Shown in pieces: positions 8,291 through 16,721 of a stretch of 64,000 nucleotides of DNA (position 1 is its first letter; every line of letters starts with the position of its first letter). Location of the stretch: contig NZ_CALPCU010000001.1 in assembly GCF_943193085.1 (NCBI RefSeq), forward strand, positions 1-64,000. Direction: 5' to 3'. Source of the stretch: Vermiculatibacterium agrestimuris. GTDB taxonomy: Bacteria; Bacillota; Clostridia; Oscillospirales; Oscillospiraceae. The position numbers were made by a program, and so were the translations under genes. The notes beneath the pieces are model-generated. The model had not been told where the DNA came from. It saw only the letters and a program-made list of their open reading frames with translations, and did not search any database.

Positions 8291-8755
8291 ATGAAGAGCG
8301 GAAAGTGGACAAGCCGTCTGGCCTGCGCGGTGCTGGTGGCGGGAGTCATCGGCGGCGTGGCCTTTGCCGCGGGCACCCAGGGCAGCCAGGACGATCCCCT
8401 GGTGACTTTGAGCTATCTCAACGAAAAGGCCCTGCCCGAGATCTTGCGGCAGGTAGAGGCCAAGCTGGACGAGCGGGAGGCGGCCCTGAACAAGAAGCTT
8501 CAGGAGGGGGGACAGAGCGCCTTCACCACCGTGGAGCTGAAAGCGGGAAAGACCCTGACCCTCTCCGCCGGCAGCCAGCTTCTGCTGCGGCAGGGGGGCC
8601 TTACCACCACCGCGCCGCTGCTGGACGTCACTGACGGCGTGCCCCATAACGGCGGCGAACTGGCGGCCAACCACCTCTATTTGGCCACCGGGGACGCTCA
8701 GCAGCTCACCGCATCCACTGCCGTCACCCTCATGGTGCTGGGCAGCTGGAAGTGA
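8291..8755 (+). CDS. Secreted protein with coiled-coil segment, function unknown
   Basis: A 154-aa protein with an N-terminal signal peptide (basic start, hydrophobic residues about 10-26, AFA-AG cleavage-like site). Residues about 40-75 are Glu/Lys/Leu rich and likely a short coiled coil. The C-terminal half (VELKAGKTLTLSAGSQLLL to TASTAVTLMVLGSWK) is beta-rich. I do not recognise a family. The ATG at 8291 follows AGGAGGAACTTCC. It sits 80 bp after mazF and its stop lies 8 bp before the likely start of the next gene. Confidence 0.75.
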   Translation: MKSGKWTSRLACAVLVAGVIGGVAFAAGTQGSQDDPLVTLSYLNEKALPEILRQVEAKLDEREAALNKKLQEGGQSAFTTVELKAGKTLTLSAGSQLLLRQGGLTTTAPLLDVTDGVPHNGGELAANHLYLATGDAQQLTASTAVTLMVLGSWK

Positions 8756-8763
8756 GGCGGAGT

Positions 8764-9258
8764 ATGGGATTTCGTGAGATGCGCCGGAAAAATCAGGCCC
8801 TCTCTCCGGAGGAGTGCGCCGCGGTACTGGCCCGGGGCACCTCCGGGGTGCTGGCTCTGGCCGGGGACGACGGCTACCCCTACGCCGTACCTATGAGCTA
8901 CATAGCCGACGGCGGAAAGATCTATTTTCACTGCGCGGTGACAGGCCATAAGCTGGACGCGATCCGCAGCAGCGATAAGGCCTCCTTCTGTGTGATCGAT
9001 CAGGATCAGGTGATACCGGAGAGATTCACCACCGGCTTTCGCAGTGTGATCGCCTTCGGCCAGATCCGGATCATGGAGGAGGACGGAGAGCGGCGGATGG
9101 CTCTGGAGAAGCTGGCGGAGAAATACAGCCCCAATATTTTGCCCGCGAAGACCCAGGAGGAGATCCGGGACGGCTGGGGCAGGGTCTGCCTGCTGGAGTT
9201 TTCCGTGGAGCATCTCTCCGGCAAAGAGGGCCGCGAGCTGGCGGAAAACCGGCAATAG
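8764..9258 (+). CDS. Pyridoxamine 5'-phosphate oxidase family / NimA-like flavoprotein
   Basis: A 164-aa split-barrel flavin-binding protein of the type often annotated as 5-nitroimidazole reductase (NimA) or pyridoxamine 5'-phosphate oxidase-like. FREMRRKNQALSPEECAAVL, GYPYAVPMSYI and FHCAVTGHKLDAI are typical of the Clostridia subgroup. The substrate cannot be told from sequence. The ATG at 8764 is used; a GTG at 8752 overlapping the previous stop is an alternative. A strong terminator follows directly. Confidence 0.85.
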   Translation: MGFREMRRKNQALSPEECAAVLARGTSGVLALAGDDGYPYAVPMSYIADGGKIYFHCAVTGHKLDAIRSSDKASFCVIDQDQVIPERFTTGFRSVIAFGQIRIMEEDGERRMALEKLAEKYSPNILPAKTQEEIRDGWGRVCLLEFSVEHLSGKEGRELAENRQ

Positions 9259-9273
9259 AGCAAAGGAAAACAG

Positions 9274-9310
9274 AAAGAGCGGAAAGCTGATGCTTTCCGC
9301 TCTTTTTTCT
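9274..9310 (+). terminator. Intrinsic terminator after the nnrD-flavoprotein operon
   Basis: A 14-bp perfect stem (AAAGAGCGGAAAGC with its complement) with a TGAT loop runs into a T-tract at 9303-9308. It lies 15 bp past the stop and faces the convergent gene at 9315. Confidence 0.92.
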
Positions 9311-9314
9311 GGAT

Positions 9315-10046
9315 TTAAAGGAAACAGATCACCTGGTACATCATAAAAAAGTGGCAAATGCTGCCCAGGAGGATGAAAAGGTGGAAGATCTCATGGCAGC
9401 CGAACCGGAGGTTGTTCCGCCCCGGCCATTTGACGGCGTAGAGCACGCCTCCCACGGTATAGAGCCCTCCGCCCGCCAGCAGCCAGGCCATCCCGGAGGG
9501 GGGAAAGGCTTGCAGGAGAGGGTAGAAGGCCACCACGGCCAGCCAGCCCATTATCAGGTAGACCCCGGCGGTGAGCCACCGGGGAGCGCCGATCCAAAAG
9601 AGGGACAGGGTGCAGGAGCACAGGGCCATAGCCCATATGACGCCGAAGATCGCCCAGCCCCAGGCCCCCTGCGTGCGAAGGGCTGTAAGGCAGATGGGGG
9701 TGTAGCTTCCGGCGATGAGCAGGGCGATGGAGCAGTGGTCGTACTTCCGAAGAGCCAGCCGCCCAGCCACCGGAGCGTTGACGCTGTGGTAAAGGGTGGA
9801 TGCGGTGTAGAGGCAGATCATAGAGGCGCCGTAGACGGCGAAGGAGACGATGTGCCAGGCGTCCAGCCCTAAGAGAACAGAGCGCACCAGCAGAAATGCG
9901 GTTCCCAGCACCGCCAGAGCGGCCCCCACGCCGTGGGTAATGGCCGACCAGGGCCGCAGGCCGTCGTAGGGGTCCCGGCCCGGTTCACCCCGCTTGGACA
10001 GGGGGTTTCTATAGGGAACAGCGTTGACAAATGCCATACCGATCAC
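9315..10046 (-). CDS. Hemolysin III / PAQR family membrane protein
   Basis: A seven-helix membrane protein of about 240 aa (YqfA/YplQ family). Conserved metal-binding and core segments are visible: LYTASTLYHS in helix 2, KYDHCSIALLIAGSYTP, and the C-terminal HEIFHLFILLGSICHFF. Despite the family name, a membrane homeostasis or hydrolase role is more likely than haemolysis. The start is uncertain: GTG at 10046 has AAAAGGA close upstream, ATG at 10037 is nine bases later. Confidence 0.9.
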   Translation of the reverse strand: MIGMAFVNAVPYRNPLSKRGEPGRDPYDGLRPWSAITHGVGAALAVLGTAFLLVRSVLLGLDAWHIVSFAVYGASMICLYTASTLYHSVNAPVAGRLALRKYDHCSIALLIAGSYTPICLTALRTQGAWGWAIFGVIWAMALCSCTLSLFWIGAPRWLTAGVYLIMGWLAVVAFYPLLQAFPPSGMAWLLAGGGLYTVGGVLYAVKWPGRNNLRFGCHEIFHLFILLGSICHFFMMYQVICFL

Positions 10047-10069
10047 CCGATCCTTTTATTGATACGGAT

Positions 10070-10098
10070 AGTATATCACAATGGGAATATAGAATCAA
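10070..10098 (-). promoter_or_regulatory. Sigma-A promoter of the hemolysin III gene
   Basis: On the minus strand TTGATT (plus 10093-10098) and TATACT (plus 10070-10075) are 17 nt apart in an AT-rich patch between divergent genes. No equally good plus-strand promoter for the ferritin-like gene was found. Confidence 0.75.
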
Positions 10099-10194
10099 TA
10101 AAAATATGTGACATAATATTAAAAATTATATTTACATGGGACAACGATGCGCCGGCATAGGGTAAAGGGCAAGATTAAAAAAGGAGGACAGGGC

Positions 10195-10719
10195 ATGGAG
10201 GAAATATCCTGCGCGGCGAGATATGCGGCAGAAGGGCCTTATCCCGAGGTAAAGGCGGAGGGGCGGAACCGGCGTTACGGTCAGGCCATGTTGTCCAATG
10301 TGGGCGGGAGCGTTTCGGAGATGGGGGCCATCGCGGTCTATCTTTACGGCCACTTTACCCAGCCGGGCTTTCCCGAGGTGGCGGAGAGTCTGGAGCGCAT
10401 CTCCATGGTGGAGATGCGCCACCTGGGCATCTTCTCGGAGCTGGCCCGTCAGCTGGGAGAGGATCCCCGGCTTTGGTCGCCCTTCCGGGGCGTGCGGCGG
10501 TACTGGACGCCGGAGTACCTGCGCTACCCCCGGCGCCTGGAGGAATTTTTGCGCTACGCGTTGGAGGATGAGCGGACGGCCATCCGAAAGTACACCCAGC
10601 AGGCTGGGTGGATCAAGGATGAGAATATCGTGGCCAACCTACGGCGGATCATCGCCGACGAAGAGATCCATGTCCAGGTTCTCTCCTGCTTTTTGGAGAG
10701 CTATTTCGGCGTGGGTTAG
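10195..10719 (+). CDS. Ferritin-like diiron domain protein
   Basis: A 174-aa four-helix-bundle protein. Two ExxH motifs (E73-x2-H76 and E156-x2-H159) plus Glu42 and the Glu124/Glu126 pair fit a ferritin/rubrerythrin-type dimetal site with two-fold internal symmetry. It lacks the rubredoxin tail of rubrerythrins, so it may be a bacterioferritin-like or spore/oxidative stress protein. The ATG at 10195 follows AAGGAGGAC; the earlier in-frame ATG at 10147 has no ribosome site. The stop overlaps the convergent spoVAE stop by 4 bp. Confidence 0.82.
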   Translation: MEEISCAARYAAEGPYPEVKAEGRNRRYGQAMLSNVGGSVSEMGAIAVYLYGHFTQPGFPEVAESLERISMVEMRHLGIFSELARQLGEDPRLWSPFRGVRRYWTPEYLRYPRRLEEFLRYALEDERTAIRKYTQQAGWIKDENIVANLRRIIADEEIHVQVLSCFLESYFGVG

Positions 10720-11084
10720 CTTTTGGACTTGGGTTTAAAGATGAGGGCCACCAGATAGCCGAAGAAAATAGCGGCGGTGATGCCGCCGGCCGCAGCGGTG
10801 ACGCCGCCGGTGAGGGCGCCCAACACGCCGTGCTCCGCGACCGCTTTCTGCACGCCCTTAGCCAGCAGATAGCCGAAGCCGGTGAGAGGAACCGTGGCGC
10901 CGGCGCCGCCGAATTCCACCACGTACTTGTAGAGTCCCAGGCCGCCCAAGACCACGCCGGAGACCACATAAGCCACCAGAATACGCGCGGGGGTCAGAGG
11001 GGTCTTGTCGATGAGAAGCTGCCCGATCAGGCACAGAAGCCCGCCACAGAGGAAGGCTTTGGCATATTCCAGAAAAACATCCAT
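10716..11084 (-). CDS. spoVAE: Stage V sporulation protein AE
   Basis: A 122-aa, four-helix integral membrane protein of the SpoVAE/SpoVAEb family, part of the forespore channel that moves Ca-dipicolinate. MDVFLEYAKAFLCGGLLCLIGQ, PARILVAYVVSGVVLGGLGLY and GAGATVPLTGFGYLLAKGV are characteristic. It starts 13 bp after the spoVAD stop and is surely co-transcribed with it. Length is normal. Confidence 0.95.
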   Translation of the reverse strand: MDVFLEYAKAFLCGGLLCLIGQLLIDKTPLTPARILVAYVVSGVVLGGLGLYKYVVEFGGAGATVPLTGFGYLLAKGVQKAVAEHGVLGALTGGVTAAAGGITAAIFFGYLVALIFKPKSKS

Positions 11085-11097
11085 TGAAAAGCTCCTT

Positions 11098-12108
11098 TCA
11101 GGACATACTGATGGCCACCGCGTGGCAGATGGACGGGATGGACTCCCCCTGTTGGGTAGAGGTGGGAGAGAGCAGGGCGCCCGTAGGACAGAAGAGGATG
11201 TTCTGCCATTTTCCCTCCCGCATCCCGTTGAGCAGATATCCGGTGAGCACGGTGGCGGAGCACCCGCAGCCGGAGCCGCCGCAGTGGACGTCCTGCTTTT
11301 TCAGGTCGAAGATCATTACCCCGCAGTCGTCATAGTTGGGAAGCTCCAGACCATCCCGCTGAAAGAAGTCCAGCAGGATCTCCTTGCCCAGCTTGCCCAG
11401 ATCACCGGTGACGATGAGGTCGTAGAAAGAGGGCTGGCGGCCGGTGTCCTGAAAGTGGGCGGTGAGAGTGGCGTAGGCGGCGGGAGCCATGGCGGCGCCC
11501 ATGTTGTTGGCGTCCTTGATGCCCTTGTCCACCACCTTGCCTGTGGTGATGTGGGTCACGTGGGGGCCGGGGCCGTCCTTGGCCAGCACCACCGCGCCGG
11601 AGCCGGTGACCGTCCACTGGGCGGTGGGGGTGCGCTGGCCGCCATATTCCAGCGGGGTGCGGTACTGCCGCTCGGCGGAGCAGAAGTGGGAGGAGGTCAC
11701 TGCGGCGGCAAATTGGGCGAAGCCGCCGTCGATCATCATAGCGGCCAGGGACAGGCCCTCGCCCATAGTGGAGCAGGCCCCGTAGATGCCAAAGAAGGGC
11801 ACGTCCTGCCCCCGGACGGCAAAACCGGAGCCGATGCACTGGTTCAAAAGGTCTCCGGCAAAGAGGTAGTCCAGGTTGGAGGCCGCCTGCCCCGCCTTGT
11901 CCAGCGCCATGGCCAGGGCCAGCTTCTGCATGGAGGTCTCCGCCTTTTCCCAGGTCTTTTCTCCAAAGGTGTCGTCCTGCTCGATGTGGTCAAAGCTGTT
12001 GGCCAGAGGGCCGTCCCCCTCCTTTTTGCCCACAATGTTGGCATGGCCGATGATGGCGGGAGGGGTGGCCAGGGCTACGGTTTGGGTGCCCAGTTTTTTG
12101 GTTGGCAT
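11098..12108 (-). CDS. spoVAD: Stage V sporulation protein AD
   Basis: A 336-aa thiolase-fold protein that binds dipicolinic acid in the SpoVA complex. Typical segments are YGACSTMGEGLSLAA around the pseudo-active Cys, SSHFCSAERQYRTPLEYG, and the C-terminal CGCSATVLTGYLL. It starts at ATG 12108 behind AAAGGTGATACT. In Bacillus and most Clostridia the order is spoVAC-spoVAD-spoVAE; here the gene upstream of spoVAD is a divergent acetyltransferase, so spoVAC is not at this locus. Confidence 0.96.
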   Translation of the reverse strand: MPTKKLGTQTVALATPPAIIGHANIVGKKEGDGPLANSFDHIEQDDTFGEKTWEKAETSMQKLALAMALDKAGQAASNLDYLFAGDLLNQCIGSGFAVRGQDVPFFGIYGACSTMGEGLSLAAMMIDGGFAQFAAAVTSSHFCSAERQYRTPLEYGGQRTPTAQWTVTGSGAVVLAKDGPGPHVTHITTGKVVDKGIKDANNMGAAMAPAAYATLTAHFQDTGRQPSFYDLIVTGDLGKLGKEILLDFFQRDGLELPNYDDCGVMIFDLKKQDVHCGGSGCGCSATVLTGYLLNGMREGKWQNILFCPTGALLSPTSTQQGESIPSICHAVAISMS

Positions 12109-12203
12109 AGTATCACCTTTGCTTTCTGTGAAAGTGCGGTTAGTTTGAGCGAAAGGCTAAGAAAATAACCGTGAAAGAATGGCTTTTTCGTTTTTCTTCT
12201 CCG

Positions 12204-12232
12204 TTTACAGTGTGGACAAGCTGTGCTACAAT
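12204..12232 (+). promoter_or_regulatory. Sigma-A promoter of the GNAT-zinc ribbon-thioesterase operon
   Basis: TTTACA (12204-12209), a 17-nt spacer and TACAAT (12227-12232) lie 30 bp before the GNAT start codon. Confidence 0.75.
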
Positions 12233-12261
12233 AGAAAAAACCAGTTTTGGGGGAAATCGGG

Positions 12262-12744
12262 ATGATACGCAAAGCCGTCAGGTCAGACACCCAGGATATT
12301 TTGCGGATATACAGCGCAGCCCGGGCCTATATGATCGCCAATGGCAACCGGAGCCAGTGGATCAACGGCTATCCGGAGTGTCTGCTGGACGAGGATATCC
12401 AAAAGGGCCGGCTCTATGTGGTCTGTGGAGAGGATGGGACAGCCCACGGCTGTTTTGTTTTTCTCGTCGGGGAGGAACCGAACTATCGGATCATAGAACA
12501 GGGAGCCTGGGGAAGCGATATGCCTTACGGCACCATCCACCGGATGGGCAGCGATGGGACGATAAAGGGCGTGTTTGCCCAGGTGCTGGCCTTCTGTGCG
12601 GGACAGATATCCCATATTCGGGCGGATACCCACGAGGTCAACTCTATCATGCAGGATCTATTGGAAAAGCACGGGTTCGCGCGACGGGGCATGATCTATG
12701 TGGAGGACGGTACACCCCGGATCGCCTATGAATATCAGCGGTAG
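12262..12744 (+). CDS. GNAT family N-acetyltransferase
   Basis: A 160-aa GNAT-fold protein. MIRKAVRSDTQDILRIYSAAR is the usual beta1-alpha1 start and the C-terminal IRADTHEVNSIMQDLLEKHGFARRGMIYVEDGTPRIAYEY is the beta4-to-end region of the family. The closest familiar subgroup has acetyl-acceptors that are unknown small molecules or peptides. ATG 12262 is preceded by GGGGGAAATCGGG; a TTG at 12247 is a less likely start. The next gene starts 31 bp downstream. Confidence 0.88.
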   Translation: MIRKAVRSDTQDILRIYSAARAYMIANGNRSQWINGYPECLLDEDIQKGRLYVVCGEDGTAHGCFVFLVGEEPNYRIIEQGAWGSDMPYGTIHRMGSDGTIKGVFAQVLAFCAGQISHIRADTHEVNSIMQDLLEKHGFARRGMIYVEDGTPRIAYEYQR

Positions 12745-12775
12745 ACCTTATACCAAGGAAAACGGAGAGAGCTTT

Positions 12776-13387
12776 ATGGAAGAACCCAAACGCACCTTGG
12801 CCTATATTTGTCCCAAATGCAAGCAGAGTGTAGTGGTGGAGCGCACACAGTTCCAGCTGGCCGCCGCGGCCAACAAGCTGCCCTGCCCCTGTGGGGGCTC
12901 CGCTCTGCTGGTGGAGCTGGAGGCCGACCATGCCGACCTCACCGTCCCCTGCGCCTATTGCGGCCGGGATCACCATATCCGCTGCAGTGTCCACACCCTT
13001 CTCCACGAGGAGGCTCTGGCCTTTTCCTGTAAAGCCACAGGACTTGACTGCTGCTATATCGGCACGGAGCGGGCCGTGTTTCAGGCCCTGCGCCGGCTGG
13101 AGGAGGCCGCGGCCCATATGTCTGAGGATCAGGACGGGCAGGAGACATTCCTCAATGAAGCGGTGATGACTGAGGTGCTGGGAGAGCTGAAGGATATTGC
13201 GCAGCGGGGCGGCATCTCCTGCGAGTGTGGAGCGAAAGACTATAAAGTAAAAGTGCATTACAGCTCGGTGGAGCTGACCTGCGCCCAGTGCGGGGCCAAG
13301 CTGCGGCTTCCCGCCGCCACCGGGGAGGACTTGGAGGATCTGTGCTGCCGCTATACCCTGACCATCGGTGGAAAGGGGGAGGCATGA
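12776..13387 (+). CDS. Conserved zinc-ribbon protein, function unknown
   Basis: A 203-aa soluble protein with four CxxC-type pairs: CPKC and CPCGG in the first ribbon, CAYCGRDHHIRC in a second, and CECG with CAQCG in a C-terminal ribbon. Between them is a helical, Glu-rich linker (about residues 95-140). This suggests two or three zinc ribbons and a structural or nucleic-acid-binding role; no named family is recognised. The ATG at 12776 follows ACGGAGAGAG. Its stop overlaps the start of the thioesterase gene (ATGA). Confidence 0.8.
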   Translation: MEEPKRTLAYICPKCKQSVVVERTQFQLAAAANKLPCPCGGSALLVELEADHADLTVPCAYCGRDHHIRCSVHTLLHEEALAFSCKATGLDCCYIGTERAVFQALRRLEEAAAHMSEDQDGQETFLNEAVMTEVLGELKDIAQRGGISCECGAKDYKVKVHYSSVELTCAQCGAKLRLPAATGEDLEDLCCRYTLTIGGKGEA

Positions 13388-14136
13388 TGGGCGTCTTTTA
13401 TGAGATGACCTGCCGCGTGGGCGCGGCGGATGCGGGGATCTATACCCAGTGCCGGCCCTCCGGCGTGCTAAACCTGCTGCAGGAGGCGGCCACCGAGGCG
13501 GCCTGTGCCTTTCACGCCTCCGGGCCGGAGATGCTGGAGAAGTATAACGCCCTGTGGATGGTGACACGGATGTGGTACCGGCTGGACAGGCCCCTGCTGT
13601 GGAATCAGCAGGTGACCATCCGAACCTGGCACCGGGCAGACCGGGGCGCCATGCTCTACCGGGATTTCGACCTCTTTGTGGACGGAGAGCCGGTGGGGGA
13701 GGCGGTGAGCGCTTGGGTGCTGGCGGACGCGGACAGCCGGAGGCTCCTCAAAATGTCCACCGTGGAGGATGTGATGCGCACCGGCGGCGGGGAGCTGTGC
13801 AAGCAGCGCAAGCTGGCAAAGGTGCGTATGCCGGAGGACATGATCCTGGCCGAGGAGCGGCGGTTCCACTACAGCGATATCGACTGCAACGGCCACGTGA
13901 ACAATGTCCGCTACGCCGACCTGGCCGCCGATGCGGCGGGCTTGGAGACGGCTTTGGCCGACCGGTTCGTCTCGTCGCTTCAGATCGGATATCTGAAGGA
14001 ATGTATGGCGGGGGAGAGCCTCCTGGTCTACGTGGGCGGCGATACAAAGGAGCGTTTCGTCCACGGCGTGAGCCCGGCGGGGGAGAGCCGTTTTGACGCG
14101 ATTCTCACTCTTGACGAGTGGGGAGAAAAGGGTTAA
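13384..14136 (+). CDS. Acyl-ACP thioesterase
   Basis: A double-hotdog acyl-[acyl carrier protein] thioesterase of about 250 aa (plant FatA/FatB-type fold as found in Clostridia). The second hotdog carries the hallmark HYSDIDCNGHVNNVRYADLA. The first shows NALWMVTRMWYRLDRPLLWNQ. It would release fatty acids from ACP in the cytosol. Start is at ATG 13384 or the adjacent ATG 13387; the former overlaps the previous stop by 4 bp, implying translational coupling. The guaB promoter overlaps its 3' end. Confidence 0.92.
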   Translation: MMGVFYEMTCRVGAADAGIYTQCRPSGVLNLLQEAATEAACAFHASGPEMLEKYNALWMVTRMWYRLDRPLLWNQQVTIRTWHRADRGAMLYRDFDLFVDGEPVGEAVSAWVLADADSRRLLKMSTVEDVMRTGGGELCKQRKLAKVRMPEDMILAEERRFHYSDIDCNGHVNNVRYADLAADAAGLETALADRFVSSLQIGYLKECMAGESLLVYVGGDTKERFVHGVSPAGESRFDAILTLDEWGEKG

Positions 14137-14139
14137 AAT
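14111..14139 (+). promoter_or_regulatory. Sigma-A promoter of guaB inside the thioesterase 3' end
   Basis: TTGACG (14111-14116), 17 nt, then TAAAAT (14134-14139) straddles the thioesterase stop codon. It gives a short leader of about 30 nt to the guaB start. Confidence 0.75.
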
Positions 14140-14174
14140 AAATAAAATTTACCCATAGAAAAGGAGATGCTTTC

Positions 14175-15650
14175 ATGGTCAATCCGGATGCCGCCCAGAA
14201 GTTCGTCAAGCAGGGACTCACCTTCGACGATGTGCTCCTCGTCCCCGCGGAGAGTAATGTCCTTCCTGCCGACATCGATCTGCACACCAAGCTGACCAAA
14301 AAGATCACCCTCAATATTCCTCTTATGAGCGCGGCGATGGATACAGTGACCGAGTCCCGTATGGCCATCGCCATCGCCCGGGAGGGCGGCATCGGCATCA
14401 TCCATAAAAATATGTCCATCGGCGCCCAGGCCGAGCAGGTGGACATGGTCAAGCGCAGTGAGAACGGAGTGATCACCAACCCCTTCTGGCTGGCGCCCGG
14501 CCACACCCTGGCCGAGGCCAACGAGCTGTGCGCCAAGTACCGCATTTCCGGCGTGCCCATCTGTGATAACGGCAAGCTCATCGGTATTATCACAAATCGG
14601 GATATGAAGTTTGAAAGCGACATGAACCAGCTCATCGACAATGTGATGACCAAGGATCACCTGGTCACCGCCCCCGAGGGCACCACCCTGGAGGAGGCCC
14701 GGGAGATCCTGCGCCAGCATAAGATCGAGAAGCTGCCCATTGTGGATAGTGAGTTCCGGCTCAAGGGACTTATCACCATCAAGGACATTGAGAAGGCCCA
14801 GGTCTACCCCAACTCCGCCCGTGACGAGAAAGGCCGGCTGCTGGTGGGCGCCGCCATCGGCGTCACCAGCGATGTGCTGGATCGTACCCGGGCTCTGGTG
14901 GAGGCCGGCGTGGACGTGCTGGTGCTGGATTCCGCCCACGGCCACAGCCACAACATTATGGAGTGCGTCAAGCGGGTGAAGGCCCTCTATCCCGACGTGC
15001 AGCTCGTCGCCGGCAATGTGGCCACCGCTGAGGCCACCCGCGCGCTTATCGAGGCGGGTGCGGACTGTGTGAAAATCGGCATTGGCCCCGGCTCCATTTG
15101 TACCACCCGCGTGGTGGCGGGTATCGGCGTGCCTCAGATCACTGCCGTCTACGATGCGGCCAGGGTAGCCCGGGAGTACGGCGTGCCCATCGTGGCCGAC
15201 GGCGGCGTGAAATATTCCGGCGACATCGCCAAGGCCATTGCGGCGGGCGGCGATGTGGTGATGCTGGGCTCTCTGCTGGCGGGCTGTGAGGAATCTCCCG
15301 GCGATACGGAGGTCTATCAGGGCCGCCAGTTCAAGGTCTACCGCGGCATGGGCTCCCTTGGCGCTATGGCCAGGGGTTCCAAGGATCGCTATTTCCAGGA
15401 GGGGAACAAGAAGCTGGTTCCCGAGGGTGTGGAAGGCCGTGTCCCCTACAAGGGATCGGTGGGCGACACCATCTTCCAGCTCATGGGCGGCCTGCGCTCC
15501 GGCATGGGGTATACCGGCTGCGCCACCATCCAGGAGCTCCAGGAGCGGGCCCAGTTCATCCAGATCACGGCGGCGGGCCTGAAGGAGAGCCATCCCCACG
15601 ACATCTATATCACCAAAGAGGCCCCCAACTACACCATCAACCCCCAGTAA
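14175..15650 (+). CDS. guaB: Inosine-5'-monophosphate dehydrogenase
   Basis: Converts IMP to XMP, the committed step to GMP. 491 aa, standard length. The N-terminal FDDVLLVPAESNVLP, a CBS-domain pair (about residues 95-205), the catalytic cysteine loop GPGSICTTR, GDVVMLGSLLAG and YRGMGSLGAM for IMP binding, and the flap region are all intact. ATG 14175 follows AAAAGGAGATGC. Own promoter and own terminator, so it is monocistronic. Confidence 0.98.
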   Translation: MVNPDAAQKFVKQGLTFDDVLLVPAESNVLPADIDLHTKLTKKITLNIPLMSAAMDTVTESRMAIAIAREGGIGIIHKNMSIGAQAEQVDMVKRSENGVITNPFWLAPGHTLAEANELCAKYRISGVPICDNGKLIGIITNRDMKFESDMNQLIDNVMTKDHLVTAPEGTTLEEAREILRQHKIEKLPIVDSEFRLKGLITIKDIEKAQVYPNSARDEKGRLLVGAAIGVTSDVLDRTRALVEAGVDVLVLDSAHGHSHNIMECVKRVKALYPDVQLVAGNVATAEATRALIEAGADCVKIGIGPGSICTTRVVAGIGVPQITAVYDAARVAREYGVPIVADGGVKYSGDIAKAIAAGGDVVMLGSLLAGCEESPGDTEVYQGRQFKVYRGMGSLGAMARGSKDRYFQEGNKKLVPEGVEGRVPYKGSVGDTIFQLMGGLRSGMGYTGCATIQELQERAQFIQITAAGLKESHPHDIYITKEAPNYTINPQ

Positions 15651-15661
15651 AAAATCTTTTC

Positions 15662-15697
15662 AAACGCCCCGCCGGGCTGCCGGCGGGGCGTTTTCTT
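15662..15697 (+). terminator. Terminator of guaB
   Basis: A 14-bp perfect stem (AAACGCCCCGCCGG with complement) around GCTG, followed by TTTTCTT, begins 12 bp after the guaB stop. Confidence 0.95.
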
Positions 15698-15772
15698 ATA
15701 AAAAAGGGGAATAACATGTGCTTTTCGATACAAAATGGTACTTTTCTGCGGAACCGGGCAGGGGAACAGGGC

Positions 15773-15801
15773 TTGCAATTTGGCATAAAATAGATTACAA
15801 T
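15773..15801 (+). promoter_or_regulatory. Sigma-A-like promoter of the SleB-type hydrolase
   Basis: TTGCAA (15773-15778), 17 nt, TACAAT (15796-15801); the gene starts 48 bp downstream. A vegetative-type promoter is a little unexpected if the product is purely a germination enzyme. Confidence 0.7.
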
Positions 15802-15848
15802 ATGGTAACAAAAAGTTGCAAACCGGAAACAGTGAGGAGCGGATGACA

Positions 15849-16646
15849 ATGAAAAAACGTATCCTGCAAGGGCTTTTGAGCCTGACTCTGCTGCTGTCTT
15901 TTTCTCTTCCGGCCTATGGCGCGGAGGAGAGCTATGAGAATGTGGAAGTGGTTTTGAACGAGGAGAGCGTGGTGGGGTTCCAGGCCCGGCTGAGCAATGG
16001 GGTTTCCTACCTGCCCTTCTACGCCGCCACAGCGGCCATCCGGCCCGACGCCCAGGTGGTTTGGGAGGATGGCCAGTTTATCGCCACCGCCCAGGACTTT
16101 ACCATGACCGTCCGGGTGGGAGACCCCTGCCTGGTCATCAACGGCCGGTATTTGTATATCCCGGGTGGGGTGTGGGGCGATCCGGACGGCGCCGCCTGGG
16201 TGCCCACCCGCACGCTGGCCACAGCGCTGGGCGCCTGGGCGGGCTGGGACAAAAAGGTGGTGCTCTACTCAGGGGGAACGCCCCTGACCGCCGAGGGCCG
16301 GCCCTATGACGAGGAGACCCTGGATATCATGGCGAAAGTCATCATGCACGAGAGCGGCTATCAGCCCTTTCTGGGCCAGCTGGCGGTGGGCAGTGTCATT
16401 ATGAACCGGGTGAACAGCACCCAGTTTCCCAACACAGTGGGCGGGGTGGTATACGCGCCCAACCAGTTCCCGGGCGCGACCAACGCCACCCCCAGCGCCG
16501 ACGCCATCCTGGCCGCCCGGCTGGTGCTGGAGGGGGCCAATGTGGTGCCCGGCGCGTACTACTTCAACGGTGCGGGCAAGTCCTGCTGGGCCTCCCGGAA
16601 CAAGAACCTGATCTGCACCATCGGAGGTCACTCCTTCTACGGCTGA
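15849..16646 (+). CDS. Secreted SleB-like cell wall hydrolase with copper amine oxidase-type domain
   Basis: A 265-aa exported protein: signal peptide (residues 1-25, ending PAYGAEE), a copper amine oxidase N-terminal-like fold (about 35-145, with SYLPFYAATAAI and WVPTRTLATALGA), and a C-terminal Hydrolase_2/SleB lytic domain (about 155-265). The likely catalytic Glu is in VIMHESGYQ; QLAVGSVIMNRV and YAPNQFPG are family signatures. SleB-type enzymes cut spore-cortex or wall glycan. ATG 15849 is 9 nt from GAGGAG; the ATG at 15843 is too close. Confidence 0.9.
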   Translation: MKKRILQGLLSLTLLLSFSLPAYGAEESYENVEVVLNEESVVGFQARLSNGVSYLPFYAATAAIRPDAQVVWEDGQFIATAQDFTMTVRVGDPCLVINGRYLYIPGGVWGDPDGAAWVPTRTLATALGAWAGWDKKVVLYSGGTPLTAEGRPYDEETLDIMAKVIMHESGYQPFLGQLAVGSVIMNRVNSTQFPNTVGGVVYAPNQFPGATNATPSADAILAARLVLEGANVVPGAYYFNGAGKSCWASRNKNLICTIGGHSFYG

Positions 16647-16656
16647 GATATCGCGC

Positions 16657-16697
16657 AAAACCGCCCCGGACACATATGTGTCCGGGGCGGTTTTTTT
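16657..16697 (+). terminator. Bidirectional terminator between SleB-like gene and gntR
   Basis: A palindromic stem of about 18 bp (AAAACCGCCCCGGACACA and complement) with T7 on the plus side and AAAA on the other, so it can serve both convergent genes. Confidence 0.93.
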
Positions 16698-16721
16698 ATT
16701 GCTTCAGCGGGGGAGGGCGGC

